Part shown: piece after piece, positions 54,876 to 62,848 of the stretch
How the letters are laid out: each line of letters begins with the position of its first letter
Position numbering within the stretch: the first letter of the stretch is position 1
Assembly: GCA_029008615.1 (NCBI GenBank)
Contig: JAQXJI010000006.1
Location: 62,001 to 126,000, forward strand
DNA: 64,000 nt
Direction: 5' to 3'
Source of the DNA: Elusimicrobiota bacterium
Lineage (GTDB): Bacteria; Elusimicrobiota; Elusimicrobia; Elusimicrobiales; Elusimicrobiaceae
The notes under the pieces: model-generated
Database searches by the model: none
Seen by the model: the letters and a program-made list of their open reading frames with translations, nothing else
What the model was told of the DNA's origin: nothing
Made by a program: the position numbers and the translations under genes

Positions 54876-57584
54876 TTAGTTTAAGTCCTCTTTCGCGGCC
54901 TTGATTTGCTGCGCTCTTAACAGCATTTGTTCAAGTTCGCTTTTTGCTTTTTCTACCTGCTCCTTGGGCGCGTTCTTTACGAAGTTTTCGTTCCCGAGCA
55001 TTCTCTTGCGGTTGTTTATGCCGTTTTCAATTACGGAGAGTTCCTTATCCAAGCGGGCCTTTTCTTTTTCAAAATCAATCAGGCCTTCAAGCGGAATATA
55101 AACAGTCGCGGTGCCGTAAACGCCAGTAGCGGTTTGCTTGGGCTTTGCAATGTCGGAGCCGGTCTGCAAAGTTTCTATTTTGGCCATACTGGAAATATAG
55201 TTTTGATATTTTCTTATAACGGCCAAGTCTTTCTCGTCCGGTGTGTTTAAAAGAACTTTAATCTTAAGCCCCGGCGGTACGTTAAACTGTGCTCTTATCG
55301 TTCTTATCTGCCCTGTTACGCCTTGCAAAAGGGCCATTTCGGCTTCGGCTTCTTTATCCTCAAGCACGGGATTAAAGGCGGGGTAGTCTTCCTCTATTAA
55401 AAATTCTTTATGGCCTTTTATGTATTTTTTAAGGCTCATAGCTATTTCTTCCGTGATAAAAGGCATCATCGGGTGCAGAGCCTTTAAAGTGCCGTAAAGA
55501 ATATTTATCAATATGGAAATAACTTCTTTTTTGCCTTCGCCTTCAAAACGCTGTTTGGCAAGTTCAATATACCAATCGCAGAAGTCGCCCCACAGGAAGT
55601 GATATAAAGTGTCCGCGGCGGCGGCCATATTGTATTTTTTAATTTCGTCCGCGGCTTGCTTCATCGCGCCGTTATAGCGGGAAATTATCCAGCGGTCGCA
55701 AAGTTCTTTCGGTTCCGTCGGCAGCTGAAGCGGGCCCTCAATACCTTCTCCGTTCATTTGAATAAAGCGGGAAGCGTTATAAATCTTGTTGCAGAAGTTC
55801 CTTGCGCCGATAATGCTTTCTTCGCCGTAGGGGATATCTTTGCCGAGCACAGATTGGGAAAGCAGGGAAAACCTTACCGCGTCCGCGCCGTATTTTTGCG
55901 TTAAATCCAACGGATCGACGACATTTCCCAAAGATTTGGACATTTTCTTACCCGTTTTATCCCTGACGATGCCGTTTAAGAGTACGTCTTTAAACGGAAC
56001 TTTGCCTTCAAACTCAAGGCCCATCATTATCATTCTGGCGACCCAAAGATAAATAATTTCATATCCGGTTACGAGAATGCTTGTAGGGTAATAATATTTA
56101 AGGTCTTTGGTTTGTTCCGGCCAGCCGAAGACTGACATCGGCCACAAAGCGGAGGAAAACCAAGTATCCAGAACGTCGGGGTCTTGCACGGTGTCGTGGC
56201 TTGCACAATGCGGGCAGGCCGGCTGAGTAAAGGAAATTATCGGTTTTGCGCCGTCTTCAAAAGAAACTTTTGAAAGCTGCTCTTTGCCTTGTTTGTCAGT
56301 GATAAAAGTCAAGCCTTTTTCACTGCAATGGCGGCAGTACCAAACTGGTATTCTGTGTCCCCACCAAATCTGCCTGGAAATGCACCAATCCTGAATGTTT
56401 TTTAGCCAATTCGTCAAAGGGCCTTTCCAGTTTGCGGGGTGGAATTTTACTTCGTCGTTTTCGACGGCTTTTAAAGCGTTTTTCGCCAAATCGTCCATTT
56501 TGACGAACCATTGTTCGCTTAAATAAGGCTCAATGGCGTTATGGCAGCGATAGCAGGTGCTTACGGCGTTATTGTATTTTTCTTCTTTAACCAATAATCC
56601 GGCGGCTTCCAAATCTTTTACGGTTTCTTTGCGGCAGAGATCTCTGTCCATACCCAGATATTTTTCCGGCAGGTTAATCATCTTGCCTTTATCGGATATT
56701 ACGCAAATAATTTCAAGGTTGTGGCGTTGACCGACTTCATAATCCACAGGGTCGTGCGCGGGCGTAATTTTAAGCGCGCCGGTGCCGAAGTCCATTTCGA
56801 CGGCTTCGTCGGCGATTATGGGGATAAGCCTGCCCGTTAAAGGTATTTGAACCTTTTTGCCGATTACGTTTTTATATCTTTCGTCTTTGGGGTTTACCGC
56901 TATGGCGGCGTCGGCGAAAATGGTTTCCGGCCTGGTCGTCGCTATGACTATACCGTCGGATCCGTCTTCCATTTTGTAATGCAAATGCCAAAGTTTGCCG
57001 GCGTGTTGTTCGTGTTCGACTTCAATGTCGGAAAGCGCGGTGGAACAGCGTACGCACCAGTTAATCATACGTTTGCCGCGGTAAATGTATTTTTTATCCC
57101 AAAGATTTTTAAAGCTCGCGTAAACGGATTTTGCGCGATCTTCGTCCATAGTAAAGCGGATATTGCTTTGGTCAAGGGCCCAGCCCATTTTTTCAAATTG
57201 ATTGTAAATGGCGTTGCCGCATTCTTTATACCAATCCCATACGGTTTGGACGAATTTTTCTCTGCCCAAATCGTGGCGGGAAAGTTTTTGTTCTTTGGAA
57301 AGTTTCTTTTCAATTACGTTCTGGGTGGCTATGCCGCCGTGGTCGGTGCCGGGAACCCAGTTGGCGCATTCGCCGTTCATACGGTGGAAACGTATCAAAG
57401 TGTCCTGCAAAGTGTTGTTAAGCCCGTGGCCCATATGCAAAGCGCCGGTTATGTTAGGCGGCGGTATTACTATTACATAAGGTTTTTTGTTTTCGTCTAC
57501 TTCGGCTTTAAAAACGTGTTTTTCCTTCCATAAATTTGATATTTTTTGTTCAACTTCTTTAGGGTCATAAGCTTTTGGCAACAT
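54876..57584 (-). CDS. valS: Valyl-tRNA synthetase
   Basis: 902 aa class I synthetase. The HIGH motif is at PPPNITGALHMGHGLNN (about residue 39), the CP1 editing domain spans about 190-340, and KMSKS is present as GKKMSKSLGNV near residue 530. The C-terminal coiled-coil arm (FEKEKARLDKELSVIENGINNRKRM) is intact. GAGGAA precedes the start. Confidence 0.97.
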   Translation of the reverse strand: MLPKAYDPKEVEQKISNLWKEKHVFKAEVDENKKPYVIVIPPPNITGALHMGHGLNNTLQDTLIRFHRMNGECANWVPGTDHGGIATQNVIEKKLSKEQKLSRHDLGREKFVQTVWDWYKECGNAIYNQFEKMGWALDQSNIRFTMDEDRAKSVYASFKNLWDKKYIYRGKRMINWCVRCSTALSDIEVEHEQHAGKLWHLHYKMEDGSDGIVIATTRPETIFADAAIAVNPKDERYKNVIGKKVQIPLTGRLIPIIADEAVEMDFGTGALKITPAHDPVDYEVGQRHNLEIICVISDKGKMINLPEKYLGMDRDLCRKETVKDLEAAGLLVKEEKYNNAVSTCYRCHNAIEPYLSEQWFVKMDDLAKNALKAVENDEVKFHPANWKGPLTNWLKNIQDWCISRQIWWGHRIPVWYCRHCSEKGLTFITDKQGKEQLSKVSFEDGAKPIISFTQPACPHCASHDTVQDPDVLDTWFSSALWPMSVFGWPEQTKDLKYYYPTSILVTGYEIIYLWVARMIMMGLEFEGKVPFKDVLLNGIVRDKTGKKMSKSLGNVVDPLDLTQKYGADAVRFSLLSQSVLGKDIPYGEESIIGARNFCNKIYNASRFIQMNGEGIEGPLQLPTEPKELCDRWIISRYNGAMKQAADEIKKYNMAAAADTLYHFLWGDFCDWYIELAKQRFEGEGKKEVISILINILYGTLKALHPMMPFITEEIAMSLKKYIKGHKEFLIEEDYPAFNPVLEDKEAEAEMALLQGVTGQIRTIRAQFNVPPGLKIKVLLNTPDEKDLAVIRKYQNYISSMAKIETLQTGSDIAKPKQTATGVYGTATVYIPLEGLIDFEKEKARLDKELSVIENGINNRKRMLGNENFVKNAPKEQVEKAKSELEQMLLRAQQIKAAKEDLN

Positions 57585-57724
57585 AATAATTCCTCTTATT
57601 TTTAATTTGCGTAATGTGACTCTACGCCTTTACTCCTATATTTTACAATTTTAGAAGGCTTGTATTTTAATTAAAATCCGCGAGCGGCTTGGAAAAATAA
57701 CTTTTTTTTGTAAGAATATAAAGT

Positions 57725-58015
57725 ATGAAATATAAAGAATACGATAACCCCGAAGTTATAGAGCCTGAAATTTTAGATGAAAACGGCAGAAAAATCAGTA
57801 CGGAACGCGAGCCTGTTCAAGAAACCGTAAAAAGAGAACTTAACCCTTTGCGCCGCACTTTAATGGCTGTTTTGGGGTCGGTTTCGGCTTTGCTCAGCGG
57901 GTTTATGATGCTTTGCGTTTTTGCGGTTGTTTTTGTTTTTATGGCCGTACCTATGCTTATCTTAAGCCTTTTCGGCAAAAAGCCGAACGTCAAAGTATTT
58001 AAATATAAAATTTAA
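57725..58015 (+). CDS. Small single-helix membrane protein (96 aa)
   Basis: A hydrophilic N-terminus (about 45 residues) is followed by one long hydrophobic segment (GSVSALLSGFMMLCVFAVVFVFMAVPMLILSLF) and a short basic tail. No family recognised. There is no Shine-Dalgarno sequence; AAGAAT lies 7 nt before the ATG and could be a weak -10 box, as in the leaderless genes. Confidence 0.6.
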   Translation: MKYKEYDNPEVIEPEILDENGRKISTEREPVQETVKRELNPLRRTLMAVLGSVSALLSGFMMLCVFAVVFVFMAVPMLILSLFGKKPNVKVFKYKI

Positions 58016-58029
58016 AAAATTTTGATGTT

Positions 58030-58410
58030 TTATTGAGTAATTTCAATTAAATTGTTTTCCGGATCGGCCGCCAAACTTTCATAATAGCCGTCGCCGGTTG
58101 TGCGCGGCCCGCTTATTATTTTAAAGCCGTCTTCTTTAAGTTGTTGGGTAAGAATGTTTACCGCCTCTTTTGAGCCTGCGGAAAAAGCCAAATGGGTGTA
58201 GCCGAAGCCCTCGTTTAAATTATTGCGCTTAAGGCCGGGTTTGTTCATAATTTCCAGCCTTGCGCCGTCTTCAAAATATAAAAAATAAGTTTTCAGCCCG
58301 GTGGTTTTGTTGTGATACAAATCACCCGCCTTTGCCTGAAAATATTTTACGTAAAAATCTTTCATTCTTTCCAAGTCTTCAACGTAAAGAGCCAAATGTT
58401 CTATCTTCAT
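58030..58410 (-). CDS. VOC-superfamily (glyoxalase/dioxygenase-like) protein
   Basis: 126 aa with the paired beta-alpha-beta-beta-beta modules of the family. Candidate metal ligands are in EHLALYVEDLERMKDFY (His), ARLEIMNK (Glu), YTHLAFSAG (His) and NLIEITQ (Glu), the usual order for a glyoxalase-type site. Substrate unknown. A TATAAT lies 12 nt before the ATG on the minus strand, with no ribosome site. Confidence 0.87.
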   Translation of the reverse strand: MKIEHLALYVEDLERMKDFYVKYFQAKAGDLYHNKTTGLKTYFLYFEDGARLEIMNKPGLKRNNLNEGFGYTHLAFSAGSKEAVNILTQQLKEDGFKIISGPRTTGDGYYESLAADPENNLIEITQ

Positions 58411-58447
58411 AAATTTTCTGTTATTATATTCTGTTTCGCCGCCGGGA

Positions 58448-59182
58448 TTATCCCCATTTGGTGTAAATCGCCGCGATGTCCTTGCCGTCGGAGGGGCGTT
58501 TTATCATATGCCAATATGCATTCTGCCCGGCTTCGTGTGCGGAAACCGTCAGTTTGTCGCCCAAGCGCACTTCCGCTTTATAGTGAATGATAATTTCCTC
58601 AAGGATTTTATTGTCTGAAACCTCTTGCGGCGCGCTTTGTACGGCCCAAGCCGAGAAGTGGCTGTTGTTGACGTGATTATTGCAGTCTAAATCCTCAAGG
58701 CGCGCCGTAAGTTCAAAAAAATTTACTTCCGGGCCGAGCTCGCTTTCGCGCGGGGCCTTTTCCATAGAAGCTTCCATTATCGGCGCGGGGTTTTTATCGT
58801 TCATATCAATAAGGCCTTGCGGAGAACGCGTTATTTTGCGTTTGGATAAATCCATAATAAGCCACCAGCTTACGCCTTTTGCTATATGCTCGCCCTTTTC
58901 GTTGAATAAAATAAAATCCCTCCTGCTTTGTATTTTGTCGGAATAGCAATGCCAGGTTTTAACTTTTATTTTTTGCGTACCTTCGACGGGTTTTAACAGT
59001 TTCATCTGTACTTTCGTAATAATCCAGGCCACGCCGTTTACGGAAAGTTCTTCCCAGCCGTAAGAAAGATTATGGGCGTCCAAACAGGCCGCCTCCTGAA
59101 AATAATTTTGCAGCACCCAAACGGGTATTTTACCCTGCGGGTTCATTTCGTGATATCTGATTTTAAAAGTTTCTTCGTGCAT
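58448..59182 (-). CDS. Acyl-ACP thioesterase
   Basis: 244 aa, a double hot-dog fold of the FatA/FatB group. The N-terminal FKIRYHEMNPQGKIPVWVLQNYFQEAA and the second-domain DLDCNNHVNNSHFSAWAVQS (the N-x-H-x-N catalytic region) are clear. It releases free fatty acids from acyl-ACP. AGGGGGC precedes the ATG. Confidence 0.87.
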   Translation of the reverse strand: MHEETFKIRYHEMNPQGKIPVWVLQNYFQEAACLDAHNLSYGWEELSVNGVAWIITKVQMKLLKPVEGTQKIKVKTWHCYSDKIQSRRDFILFNEKGEHIAKGVSWWLIMDLSKRKITRSPQGLIDMNDKNPAPIMEASMEKAPRESELGPEVNFFELTARLEDLDCNNHVNNSHFSAWAVQSAPQEVSDNKILEEIIIHYKAEVRLGDKLTVSAHEAGQNAYWHMIKRPSDGKDIAAIYTKWG

Positions 59183-59209
59183 ATGGCCCCCTTTAATTTA
59201 TTTTATCAA

Positions 59210-59238
59210 AAAAGCCCTCCTGTAAGAGGAGGGCTTTT
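59210..59238 (-). terminator. Terminator after the alcohol dehydrogenase gene
   Basis: AAAAGCCCTCCT and AGGAGGGCTTTT form a 12-bp stem with a 5-nt loop, in the gap between alcohol dehydrogenase and thioesterase. Confidence 0.85.
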
Positions 59239-59254
59239 AAAGCTGCAAGGCTTT

Positions 59255-60469
59255 TTATTTGGTATACGGGAGCAGGGATTCTTTATAAATAGCCCGTACT
59301 CTTTCTTTTGTGCCTTCGTTGGGGGCCATACTTAAGAGCAGGCCCAACGACGGAGTGGTAAAAGCAAGTTCCGTCATTTTATCCACGTCTTCCTCGTGGA
59401 AGCCTTCGTCTTTAAGTTTTGCCGTCGCTCCTACCGAGAACAGCCATTTTTCCACGGCTTTGGCCGCATCATCGGCCTGACAGGGACATCCGCTTAAACC
59501 CGGGGCGAGGGGCTCCAGTATGGCGGCTAAAGTATGGGATTTTTCGGGATAAATGTATTTTATCACCGCCGGCAAAAGCATAGCCAGCCCCAAACCGTGG
59601 GTAAGATTCGGGTTGACCGCGCTTAAAGGATGTTCCAAAGCGTGCGTATAATGCAAAAGTCCGTTATCAAAGCTGACGCCCGCTATCAATGCGGCGTAGG
59701 CCAGGAAGTAACGGGCTTCAAGATTGCCGGGTTCTTTTAAAGCTATGGGCAGATAATGCGCCACAAGCTTTACAACTGAAAGAGCCAAATCTATCGCAAA
59801 CGGGGAAGCCGCTTTGCTGGTGGAAGCTTCAACGACGTGGTTTACTGCGTCGATTGAAACGTAACGGGTCTGATTTTCCGAAAGATTCGCCATTAAAGCC
59901 GGGTCGTCGATAGAGTACATCGGGTAAATGCAGTCGTAAGCGATTGCGGGCTTAAAATTCTTTTCAAGAATCGTTACGACGGCGAAGCGGTTGGCTTCGC
60001 TGCCGGTGCCGTGCGTAAGGTTTATGGCGATAATCGGCGCGGCCTTTTCCGGAGCAAATTTAAACTCGTAAAGTTCTTCGGCGGTTTTACCGGGGTTTTC
60101 CATTAAAATGGCTACGCTTTTGCCCGCGTCTATGGCAGAACCTCCGCCTATGGCCAACATAGCTTTCGCGCCGAATTCTTTTGCCATTTTTGCGGCTTCG
60201 TTTACCTGATGAGTATTCGGATTCGGTGTAACCCCGTCATAGTGAACATAGGTTATTGAGTTGTTTTTCAACGCGGCCTGAACATAATCCCAAGCGCCGG
60301 TTTTTTTATAAGCGCCTCTGCCGGTAACTATTATAAGTTTATCAAGGCCTTTGGCTTTTAAGTCTTTTGCTATATCTTCTATTTTTTTGATTGCGCCGAC
60401 TCCGAAATATACGGTCGTGCGCACGCGGATTTCTTTTACTTCGTTGATGTTAATGTCTTTTTCCCACAT
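59255..60469 (-). CDS. Iron-containing (group III) alcohol dehydrogenase
   Basis: 404 aa. The NAD(P)-binding GGGSAIDAGKSVAI near residue 112 and the metal ligands in DAVNHVVEAS and LLHYTHALEHPLSAVNPNLTHGLGLAMLLP are complete. It probably reduces aldehydes to alcohols in fermentation, or butanol-type substrates; the exact one cannot be read from sequence. AAGGGGG precedes the ATG. Confidence 0.92.
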   Translation of the reverse strand: MWEKDININEVKEIRVRTTVYFGVGAIKKIEDIAKDLKAKGLDKLIIVTGRGAYKKTGAWDYVQAALKNNSITYVHYDGVTPNPNTHQVNEAAKMAKEFGAKAMLAIGGGSAIDAGKSVAILMENPGKTAEELYEFKFAPEKAAPIIAINLTHGTGSEANRFAVVTILEKNFKPAIAYDCIYPMYSIDDPALMANLSENQTRYVSIDAVNHVVEASTSKAASPFAIDLALSVVKLVAHYLPIALKEPGNLEARYFLAYAALIAGVSFDNGLLHYTHALEHPLSAVNPNLTHGLGLAMLLPAVIKYIYPEKSHTLAAILEPLAPGLSGCPCQADDAAKAVEKWLFSVGATAKLKDEGFHEEDVDKMTELAFTTPSLGLLLSMAPNEGTKERVRAIYKESLLPYTK

Positions 60470-60560
60470 ACATCCCCCTTATTTGTTTTTCAGTATATAT
60501 TATAGGCTTGCCGGCCAACTTATCAAGCGTATAACTTAGGAAGAGCACCCGGAAAGCCGT

Positions 60561-61316
60561 TTAAAAAAACGTCATTATAAAGGAAAGTATCATCCCGGAA
60601 GAATACCCCGCCACATTGGCAAACAGCGTCAGCCCGAACAGTTCTGTATAGATGGATTTCTTCCTGAAGAACAACGATAATAAGGCAAATTCAATAAGGA
60701 AAGCCGTCAGCCATAAAATTCCGTCGCTCTGAAAATAGTTTGACAGAACAAACCAGTTCAGGGGAATGGTAACGGCGTTTAAAACGGAGAAACAAAATAT
60801 CACTCCGGCCGGCAGCTTATTCATAAATATGAAGATTGCCGCCGCGGATATTTCGATAAAGAAAACGAACAACATTGAAAGCAGTATATAGCTTTTTGGC
60901 AGCTTATCCGGCGCTGTTTCGGAATTTGCCGCGCTTGCTTTTAAAGCGTCGGGAGTAACTGTTATTTGTATGGAGTTTTTCCTGCCGGCAGGTGTTTTAA
61001 AAACGGCTGATTCCCTCACGGAGCCGTCTTCAAATTGAATTATGAGTTTTTGATAAGGAGCAAACTCATAAGAAACCGCGTGGCAGGCTGCTTCTTCGCA
61101 TTCAAGTTTTTGTATGCCGAAGCGCCCCAAAGGTTTGGGGGAAAGACATTGATTGTCCTCGCATTGCAGCTGTTCGCTGTGCGCGGGGAGAATTTTAAGC
61201 GGATTGACACCTTCAAATTTAAAAGAATAATTTATTTGTTCCGCCGGGGCTATATCAGCCTTGGAGTTTAAGGAAAAAGCGATTAAAGCGATAAAGACAA
61301 AAAACAGTTTTTTCAT
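60561..61316 (-). CDS. Exported membrane protein of unknown function (251 aa)
   Basis: Start at 61316, with GAGGCGG upstream and a signal peptide (LFFVFIALIAFSLNSKA). The N-terminal half is a soluble domain with four Cys in two pairs (CEDNQC, CEEAAC), probably disulfides outside the cytoplasm. The C-terminal half has four membrane helices. No family recognised. Confidence 0.72.
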   Translation of the reverse strand: MKKLFFVFIALIAFSLNSKADIAPAEQINYSFKFEGVNPLKILPAHSEQLQCEDNQCLSPKPLGRFGIQKLECEEAACHAVSYEFAPYQKLIIQFEDGSVRESAVFKTPAGRKNSIQITVTPDALKASAANSETAPDKLPKSYILLSMLFVFFIEISAAAIFIFMNKLPAGVIFCFSVLNAVTIPLNWFVLSNYFQSDGILWLTAFLIEFALLSLFFRKKSIYTELFGLTLFANVAGYSSGMILSFIMTFF

Positions 61317-61370
61317 ATTGGGCCGCCTCATATTTTGTATCATAAATATTATATATAAAAGGAGGCCGAA

Positions 61371-62561
61371 ATGGATTTAAAAAAATATGCCGACGTGATG
61401 ATTTTCGCTTTAAAATCATCCCGTAAAGGGGGAAAGTTCAAACCGGGGGAGAATATTCTTGTAAGTTACGATATGCCCGCCTTGCCGCTTGCCGAAGAAA
61501 TTTACGCCAAACTTATTGAGGGCGGCTTTAACGTGATTTTAAGGCCTTACGCCACTGAAAAAATGGCTAAAATACTTTACACCAAAGGCAGCGACAAACA
61601 AATAAAATTTATGCCGGAATGGGAGAAACTTTTTACCGAAAATCTTAACGGCCTTATAGCGTTAAGAGCCCCGCAGGATTTGGCAAATTTAAAAGATGTC
61701 GACACCAAAAAAATAGCTTTGGCGACAATCGCCAGAAAGCCGATACGAGAAATTATGGACGTCAGGGAAGAACGCGGATTGTTTTCTTGGACTTTGGCCA
61801 ATTACCCTACCGAAGGTTTGGCAAAGCAGGCCGGTTTAAGTTTAAAACAGTATGAAGCGCAAATCGCCAAAGCCTGTTTCTTGAACGAGAAAAACCCCGC
61901 CAAAAAATTTGCGGAAGTTACCGCCGAAATCAACGAAGTTTCCAAAAGGCTTTCTTCTTTGCCGATAGTTAAATTAAGAACTCAGTCCGAAAATATGGAC
62001 TTGGAGATACTTTTGGGTGAAAAACGCCGTTTTATAAGCGGAGGCGGGTGCAATGTTCCCTCTTTTGAGATTTTTACTTCCCCGGATTGGCGCGGTACGC
62101 GCGGGGTCTACTTCAGCGATTTAATGAGTTTCCGCAACGGCAATTACGTCAAAGACATCCGCCTGGAATTTAAAGCCGGTCGCGTGATTAAAGCGACGGC
62201 GGGGCAGGGGGAAGATTTCCTTAAAAAAATGCTTTCCCTGGACCGTGGCGCAAGCCAGATAGGGGAATATTCTTTGACTGATACGCGCTTTTCCAAAATA
62301 GACCGCTTTATGGCCGATACTTTGTATGACGAGAACTTCGGCGGTGCTTACGGCAACAGCCATATAGCTTTGGGTTCCAGTTACAGCGATACTTTCAGCG
62401 GCAATTTGTCCAAACTTGATAAGAAGCTTAAAAAACAGCTTGGTTTTAACGAGTCCGCATTGCATTGGGATTTGGTAAACACGCAAAATAAATTGGTTAC
62501 CGCAACATTAAAAAACGGAAAACATTTAACAATTTATGAAAAGGGCCGTTTTTTGGTCTGA
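61371..62561 (+). CDS. M29-family aminopeptidase
   Basis: 396 aa metallopeptidase of the AmpS/PepS group, releasing N-terminal residues from peptides. Likely ligands of the di-metal site are in PSFEIFTSP (Glu), GEYSLTD (Glu), YGNSHIALGSSY (His), HWDLV (His and Asp), matching family order with small changes (a longer GGAYGNSHIALG loop). No signal peptide, so cytoplasmic. AGGAGG precedes the ATG. Confidence 0.87.
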   Translation: MDLKKYADVMIFALKSSRKGGKFKPGENILVSYDMPALPLAEEIYAKLIEGGFNVILRPYATEKMAKILYTKGSDKQIKFMPEWEKLFTENLNGLIALRAPQDLANLKDVDTKKIALATIARKPIREIMDVREERGLFSWTLANYPTEGLAKQAGLSLKQYEAQIAKACFLNEKNPAKKFAEVTAEINEVSKRLSSLPIVKLRTQSENMDLEILLGEKRRFISGGGCNVPSFEIFTSPDWRGTRGVYFSDLMSFRNGNYVKDIRLEFKAGRVIKATAGQGEDFLKKMLSLDRGASQIGEYSLTDTRFSKIDRFMADTLYDENFGGAYGNSHIALGSSYSDTFSGNLSKLDKKLKKQLGFNESALHWDLVNTQNKLVTATLKNGKHLTIYEKGRFLV

Positions 62562-62611
62562 TTGCGGAAAAATTGCTTAAAAAAATACCCTAAAAACACT
62601 AAAAAAATTGT

Positions 62612-62644
62612 GCTTGTCCACAGTCTTGACAACTGTGGACAAGC
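62612..62644 (+). terminator. Terminator-like hairpin whose arms resemble DnaA boxes
   Basis: GCTTGTCCACAG (62612-62623) and CTGTGGACAAGC (62633-62644) make a 12-bp perfect stem with a 9-nt loop, followed by TTTTGTTTT. The arms contain TTGTCCACA and its reverse, each one base from a DnaA box. Confidence 0.75.
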
Positions 62645-62708
62645 TTTTGTTTTATCGTCGGAGAATTACTTGTTGATAATACTTAAAAAAGTAAATCTTA
62701 GACGAGGT

Positions 62709-62737
62709 TTGAAATATTCTTGAAACTTATGTAGAAT
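62709..62737 (+). promoter_or_regulatory. Promoter of nrdD
   Basis: TTGAAA (62709-62714) and TAGAAT (62732-62737), 17 bp apart. The predicted leader is about 105 nt. Confidence 0.6.
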
Positions 62738-62800
62738 TTTGTAAGCAAACAGCTTAAAACGGCCGGTTTTTATGGTTTCGGAAGTTAAACCTATCAACCT

Positions 62801-62809
62801 TTATCCACA
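62801..62809 (+). promoter_or_regulatory. DnaA box in the nrdD leader
   Basis: A perfect TTATCCACA, 39 nt before the nrdD ATG. Together with the near-matches in the upstream hairpin it may link nrdD to DnaA, as known for nrdAB in E. coli. Confidence 0.45.
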
Positions 62810-62848
62810 ATATGTGCCGCTGTTAAAAACTTTTAAGAGGAAAATGTT

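Noticed and set aside
56847-57533. A 228-codon plus-strand frame inside valS
   Set aside because: It is antisense to a strongly supported gene, with no motif or ribosome site; a shadow of codon bias. The same applies to the 219-codon frame at 19917-20576 and the 240-codon frame at 31350-32072.
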